A stretch of DNA of 64,000 nucleotides from Gordius sp. MW1 (Eukaryota > Nematomorpha > Gordioida > Gordea > Gordiidae), in contig OZ038527.1 in NCBI GenBank assembly GCA_964036665.1, positions 6,696,001 to 6,760,000 on the forward strand. The letters run 5' to 3'. The translations under genes were made by a program, and so were the position numbers. The notes under the pieces were generated by a model. The model was not told where the DNA came from. It ran no database searches and saw only the letters and a list, made by a program, of their open reading frames with translations. Of this stretch, positions 46,801-64,000 are shown piece by piece (position 1 is the first letter of the stretch; each line of letters begins with the position of its first letter).

Positions 46801-48915
46801 TAACGTTTGGCGAATATTTGCCTATTCTTCTAGGCCAAAAAATATTGAACCTCTACCCCGATTTAAAAATTGAGCCTTGGAATTCTCCTTCATATTACAA
46901 TGGCTATTCCTCCGATATTTCGCCAGCCATTAGCCAAGTATTTTCTACAGCAGCCTTCCGCTTTGGTCACAGCATGGTAGCCGATAAGATGATATATATG
47001 CAATCGGGACCAAATTTCAAGTTTTGCACTAATTTATCATCTATTTCAAATGAATTTAAAATACTCTTAAATTTTGGTAAGGGGAGTGTTTAGGAAATTC
47101 AATAAAGATTGTTTGACTCCTATAGGCTTAGCTGAAGGGTCTATTGACGAAAGTTGAATAATTTTTATATTAACAAAACCATTTTAAATAAATAATTTAG
47201 AGTTTGAGCATGGTAGATAAAAGCAGAAAAAATTCATTGCAGCAAATGTCATCAATCGTTTAAAAAAATGAGAAAGTCCTGTTTTTAAAAGCCAATGTGA
47301 AGCTGAACCAACTTGTTTTCTTCTAAATTAAAGCCTCTAAAATTCCCACTATCCTAAAACTGATGGCTGAAAGTTGGAATACTACGACCAATCAATTTAG
47401 GTGGTCGACTAAAATGTTTTAAGTTTAATTTAGGATCAGGTATTTTGCTAGATGATATTTTATTTGCATAAATATTTTTATAAGAATAACTCCTTGGTTA
47501 TTTTAGGTAAAAATAATATAGTGAATCCATAAAAAATTAAAAACTTTTATAGTTTCATAATAAAAAATGCCTATTGAAAAAAAAAATTATACAATTCGAT
47601 AAAAATTTCTTAATCTTTAAAAGCACTTTCATTGTTGTATTGTAGCCGTGAAACACCTACCTACTTAAGAGAAGGTTACTTTCGGCCCAGAATGATTTCT
47701 GGGAAACAATTCGCTTTCGGTCCCGAAAACATTATTCAAGGAATATTATATCAAAAATCGTATATAATGGACAATTTAGTGACGCCCGAGGTTTTAGACT
47801 ACAATATTTCGCAATTATTTTAAGCTAAAAAATTATATTTTGTTAAATGTAGCTAACGAATCGGTTATACCAAACTAAACCCCACGTCCCTGGGCTAGAT
47901 ATAATGGCCCTAGATATTGAAAGAGGTCGAGATCATGGTTTACCCCCTTATAATCAATGGAGAATATGGTGCGGGTTGGAACCGATTAAATCTTTCGATG
48001 ATTTGGGCAAAGTTATGCCTACACACCTCATCGAAAAATACCGAAGTTTATATGCGTGAGAATTTCCCAATCAAAAATTTAGTTAATTTTAAATGAAACA
48101 ATGTGAAAATTTGGTTGAAATAGTTTATTAGTCTCATGCATATAACATTTTAGAAATACTAACAAAAAATTTTTTTTGAGATACTGGTATATATATTTAA
48201 CCACTTTGTACGATAGTTTTTAAATTATTTTAAATTCGATATAGATCGATCGACGACGTAGATTTAGTATCGGCAGGCATTTCAGAATATTGGATATATG
48301 ACGCTATAGTGGGACCAACATTTGCTTGTTTAATTACGGAACAATTTATGCGGACTCGTAGAGGTGATAGATTTTGGTACGAAAATGGGCCATCGCCAAA
48401 TCAACAAAACGGTCCCACCCATCTATTTAATCCTTTCACCATAGGTATTATTTCAGCTTTTTTCTACAAGTTTTAGTATACATAAAATGCAAACTAGTAT
48501 TTTATAAAGAATTTTAGGGTAGCTTAAAATATTTTATGAGCACAACCTTACACCAACAATAATATTTCAATTCTAGTATATTTAAACTTAAAAAGATATT
48601 TAAGCCAATTTGGCAAGCTTGAATTGTATCACCTAAATTTGACCAAAAACTATTATTTTTTAATTTACATTAATCAAAAAACACCCGAACCAGGGCTTTT
48701 GAAATTTTGTTTAATTAGAAGTTTTTCCAAATTAAGGCTTACAATTCTCTTGATTAATAAAATTAACATTATTTTACGCAGAGCAATTGTCTGAAATCAA
48801 AAAAACAACCATGTCTGCCATTATCTGTGACAACATGTTTCCCTATATAAATGAAATTCAGCCCAACGCATTTAAAAGTCCTCAAGCATCATCGAAGTAT
48901 TTATTAAACAAATAA
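28812..48915 (+). CDS. Animal heme peroxidase, 13 visible exons, 5' end missing
   Basis: Secreted or vesicular heme peroxidase of the peroxidasin/chorion peroxidase superfamily, oxidising substrates with hydrogen peroxide. Exons: 28812-28931, 39347-39482, 41971-42206, 42688-42873, 43402-43557, 44274-44375, 45305-45415, 45553-45680, 46764-47020, 47646-47790, 47853-48055, 48245-48444, 48782-48915. Phases agree throughout and give 703 aa. Seen motifs: ADGTYNN; distal region [19 protein letters not shown] with the conserved Arg and Glu; FRFGHSMV with the proximal His; and [15 protein letters not shown]. The usual Asp before the distal His, which forms one ester link to heme in mammalian peroxidases, is Ile. 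The first two exons rest on phase and splice signals; exon 9 uses a weak donor chosen to keep frame. No start Met or signal peptide is visible. Confidence 0.88.
29530..29998. mobile_element. Inverted-repeat fragment containing a short C/G minisatellite
   Basis: ttagaacaatgagtgctcgc tgttcggtgc at 29610-29641 returns inverted at 29958-29990. Between them, 29655-29755 holds two or three units of the same repeat as the large arrays (gagaaagagggtaaaaa with G- and C-runs). Ends and duplication are not established. Confidence 0.55.
31049..31410 (+). repeat. Outer inverted repeat of the foldback element, left
   Basis: Aligns in reverse complement with 34907-35279, with small indels; the outermost 60-100 bp differ most. 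Both carry a short open frame (31320-31057 on minus, 34998-35300 on plus) beginning [10 protein letters not shown], kept simply because the arms are repeats. Confidence 0.9.
31411..32337 (+). repeat. C/G-rich minisatellite array A3
   Basis: About 16 units of 50-60 bp: C-run, taattttttatcctctttct, caccagggg, G-run, tgttttgc. Close to the A1 unit, differing mainly in tatcc for taccc and ccagg for cccgg. Confidence 0.95.
32338..32730. other. Single-copy centre of the foldback element
   Basis: About 390 bp of AT-rich DNA with a ctctcctctcctctca stretch near 32410. No gene seen. Confidence 0.7.
32731..34906 (-). repeat. C/G-rich minisatellite array A4
   Basis: Nearly forty units in the orientation opposite to A3. 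Higher-order repetition is visible: blocks of several units recur (for instance 33280-33540 against 33700-33850 and 34000-34330 against 34530-34830), so the array also grew by duplicating multi-unit blocks. Confidence 0.95.
34907..35279 (-). repeat. Outer inverted repeat of the foldback element, right
   Basis: Partner of 31049-31410; ends ttaacaacacta before the atgtgcag duplication. Confidence 0.9.
36131..37116. other. Intronic AT-rich DNA of the peroxidase gene
   Basis: No coding or repeat structure recognised. Confidence 0.4.
37117..39027. mobile_element. Tandem-repeat-rich element, copy 2 (Helentron-like organisation?)
   Basis: Same order of parts as 2422-5262: hairpin cgggccttcggccctcg, ggaaggg microsatellite, ttgctatgcaatttatgggc, the roughly 130-bp array (about 37545-38510), the roughly 60-bp array (38245-38760, interleaved), two gagggagatagagatgaggg blocks, a ggac microsatellite, and the end cccataaattgcatagcaat. 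It is shorter in the segment after the microsatellite and lacks the tRNA-like part. It lies in the long peroxidase intron. Confidence 0.65.
39747..40039. mobile_element. GGGGAGACCGGGG element, copy 2
   Basis: Starts ggggagaccggggactaaat and ends ctagcccgggctctcc, flanked by TA on each side. The 293-bp interior shares atagccataaaaaattaaat and gcccccaaaaaa phrases with 7461-8371. Confidence 0.7.
40650..41592. mobile_element. 943-bp near-perfect palindrome, CACTGG ends, TTA duplication
   Basis: The arms of about 400 bp are reverse complements with few mismatches. The start is cactggacaacaaataat and the end is tttttttgtagaccagtg. The flanks are tta at 40647-40649 and 41593-41595. CACTG-type ends with a 3-bp duplication fit the CMC (CACTA/Mirage/Chapaev) group, Chapaev3-like; that is inference. 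No ORF. It lies in the peroxidase intron 39483-41970 and would form a very stable hairpin in RNA. Confidence 0.85.
41755..41887. mobile_element. CATGGGCG-family MITE, copy 5, perfect 8-bp duplication
   Basis: Starts tatgggcggaaccagg (end base changed) and ends ctggctacgcccatg; flanked by agtcgtca at 41747-41754 and 41888-41895. It lies about 85 bp upstream of peroxidase exon 41971-42206. Confidence 0.9.
43567..44035 (+). repeat. Three tandem 155-bp repeats in a peroxidase intron
   Basis: Copies begin at about 43567, 43727 and 43881 with gcaaattactttttttta, and include ctatggggctcttctaatca and ggctgtcgccagagaacatt. They start 10 bp after the donor of exon 43402-43557. Copies 2 and 3 are closer to each other than to copy 1. 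Confidence 0.93.
44797..44898 (+). repeat. Tandem duplication of about 68 bp
   Basis: aactattttaaaaccttaat gaatcaaagtaatc with the following attaaatttaaatttcacgc is repeated from about 44867. The second copy is split by the MITE 44899-45156, beyond which attaaatttaaattttcatg resumes. Confidence 0.8.
44899..45156. mobile_element. hAT-like MITE with CAGTGGCGTAAATGAG end
   Basis: Left end caggcgcattgcc, right end ctcatttacgccactg; flanks aagtaacc and aagtaatc (7 of 8). It contains a G-run/C-run pair near the right end. Confidence 0.8.
46215..46399. mobile_element. CATGGGCG-family MITE, copy 6, 8-bp duplication
   Basis: Left end atgggcgtaaatgag, right end gctggctacgcccatg, flanked by ctgactaa at 46208-46215 and 46400-46407 (one base shared with the element). 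The left end looks like the family at 44899, the right end like the CATGGGCG family. Confidence 0.85.
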
Positions 48916-49766
48916 AAATTTTAGAACTTTAATTTAAAGGCTTTTTGATCATTAATTTTATTTACAAAATTTAGCAATCAATTGGTCCCTTGCTCCAATA
49001 TTGACAGGCCAGATTTGATTTTTTGGAAAGAATAACCAACGCTTATTATGATTATTAAATTTTTATCATGAATTTTTAACATGTACAAACGCACATATTT
49101 TAGATGTAATAATTTTTATATCTGTCTCTAACTAAAATATCCATATATATATGGATATTAGATTATTTAATTTGGAAATCAAAAAAATTATCTTTACTTA
49201 AACTATAATGTATTTTTCAAATAAATTTGAATCGTGCAGACAAACATTTCCATTTTATTATACATATATGATAGAGACATGTTATCGTAGAACTTAAATA
49301 AATGGCGAAAAACATTCATTAAAATTGTCCATTGCATCCCAACGCAATTGCAAAACATTCGAAATAAACACACATATTCTCCTCTGCTAGTAGCTCCTCA
49401 AAATAGCTTGTACCTTCCGCCTCGCGCCAAATTAGGTGCGTACGTTTGCTATTAATAAAAATTTAAATTAATAAACAATGCAAATAAACAATTAAATATA
49501 GTTCCTAAATTATTTTTAAAAAAGTTTTAAAAATTGAAAGGAAAGAAGCGGCGAAATTTTGGTCTACAAAAGGCCCAAAACAAACACTTTTCTATGAAAT
49601 CCCTTTAGATCTAAAAGTCTATCTTAATAATATATTATATAATTTGTTGAAAAATTCACGATAAATGATTATTTTCAATAATCTATATATGATTTGTTGA
49701 AATTTTCGACACGTACTTATTTTCAATAAATATTAAAGTAAATATAAGCAAAAAAAATTGATTTAA
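48916..49766. other. Convergent intergenic spacer between peroxidase and DDX46
   Basis: Holds both 3' UTRs. AATAAA near 49220 and 49290 could end the peroxidase transcript. No other feature seen. Confidence 0.5.
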
Positions 49767-63466
<13,700 letters not shown>

Positions 63467-63654
63467 CTAAAAATTAATTAAAATATAAGAAAATTTATTT
63501 ACTTTGAAGAACTAGGCATCGCTAAATTTATTTATTGTCTGAATAGATAATTTAACGAATTCGGTACAATGCGATACTGCTACCAATGGATTCTATGCAT
63601 TTCGATCTCGTTTAGTAAAATTTTGTCTGATCTTGGGTTAGAACAATTATTATA

Positions 63655-63790
63655 TTAATTCTTCTTCTTCTTCTTCTTCTTTATCAGTTATTTGGTCCCA
63701 CATTCGTGGGGTTTGTTTTGTAAGTTTTTTCCATCTTGACCGGGTGAGTGCCATGTCCTGACTAATCTCTTTAGTTTCCATAACTTTATC
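63655..63790 (-). pseudogene. RTE-like LINE 3' end fragment, opposite orientation
   Basis: Reverse complement of the 3' end at 58730-58850, including tcagttatttggtcccacat and the cttcttctt tail, 5'-truncated to about 135 bp. The two fragments face each other across about 5 kb of DDX46. Confidence 0.8.
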
Positions 63791-64000
63791 GGGAACCCAG
63801 CATATTCCCGAAACCGCACAATCCCGAAACTACGATAAGGCTATGGCTACGATTTGAAATTACCATATGATATTTTTCAATTGGTTTCATTTTAACATTT
63901 ATATATGAAATCATGATAGAATGAAATCTCACAAGTAACCTTACTAAGAAAAATAAATTATTTCTAGGTTAGAAAATATGAAATCATTAGTTGAAGTTGT
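63791..64000. other. End of window, no gene seen
   Basis: AT-rich apart from ggaacccagcatattcccga at 63790-63830, which looks like part of a repeat. No further DDX46 exon was recognised. Confidence 0.4.

Noticed and set aside
47021-47099. Continuation of the peroxidase exon to the GGTAAGG donor at 47077
   Set aside because: That strong-looking donor gives phase 1, but the next exon (47646) needs phase 2. The weaker donor at 47021 restores the frame and the usual spacing before YLREGYFRP.

Overview
The window is eukaryotic nuclear DNA, AT-rich, intron-rich and crowded with transposons. The host genes point to an arthropod, most probably an insect: a GT10 fucosyltransferase, an animal heme peroxidase of insect layout, and DDX46/Prp5. 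The species cannot be named from the sequence.

Host genes. (1) A GT10 alpha-1,3-fucosyltransferase on the minus strand, four exons between 16410 and 9215, 491 codons with consistent splice phases. (2) An unrecognised single-exon 252-aa coiled-coil protein on the minus strand (26961-26203). (3) An animal heme peroxidase on the plus strand, 13 visible exons from 28812 to 48915, 703 codons, 5' end not found. (4) The spliceosomal DEAD-box helicase DDX46 (Prp5) on the minus strand, 20 visible exons from 63466 to 49767, 1088 codons, 5' end beyond the window. Peroxidase and DDX46 converge and are separated by about 850 bp.

Mobile DNA fills most of the rest. From 1 to 5953 a decayed Ty3/gypsy pol is split by a long-inverted-repeat hAT-like element, itself filled by a palindromic element and a tandem-repeat-rich element that recurs at 37117-39027. 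From 16.7 to 26.0 kb there is a LINE remnant, a hAT transposase gene whose six exons splice to an uninterrupted 605-aa frame, inverted G/C-rich minisatellite arrays on both sides of it, and a small hAT element that kept only a BED zinc-finger ORF. The 10.4-kb peroxidase intron 28932-39346 holds a decayed reverse-transcriptase element, split by a 4.2-kb foldback element (31049-35279) with a perfect 8-bp target duplication whose arms are the same minisatellite. Several small inverted-repeat families sit in introns, many with intact 8-bp duplications.

The most interesting possibility is a hAT foldback system: an apparently intact hAT transposase and a non-autonomous foldback element sharing the same unusual inverted minisatellite arms. 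The link is inferred from the shared array and superfamily-typical ends and duplications; the ends of the element carrying the transposase could not be located. All exon models come from reading splice sites and phases by eye, without transcripts.
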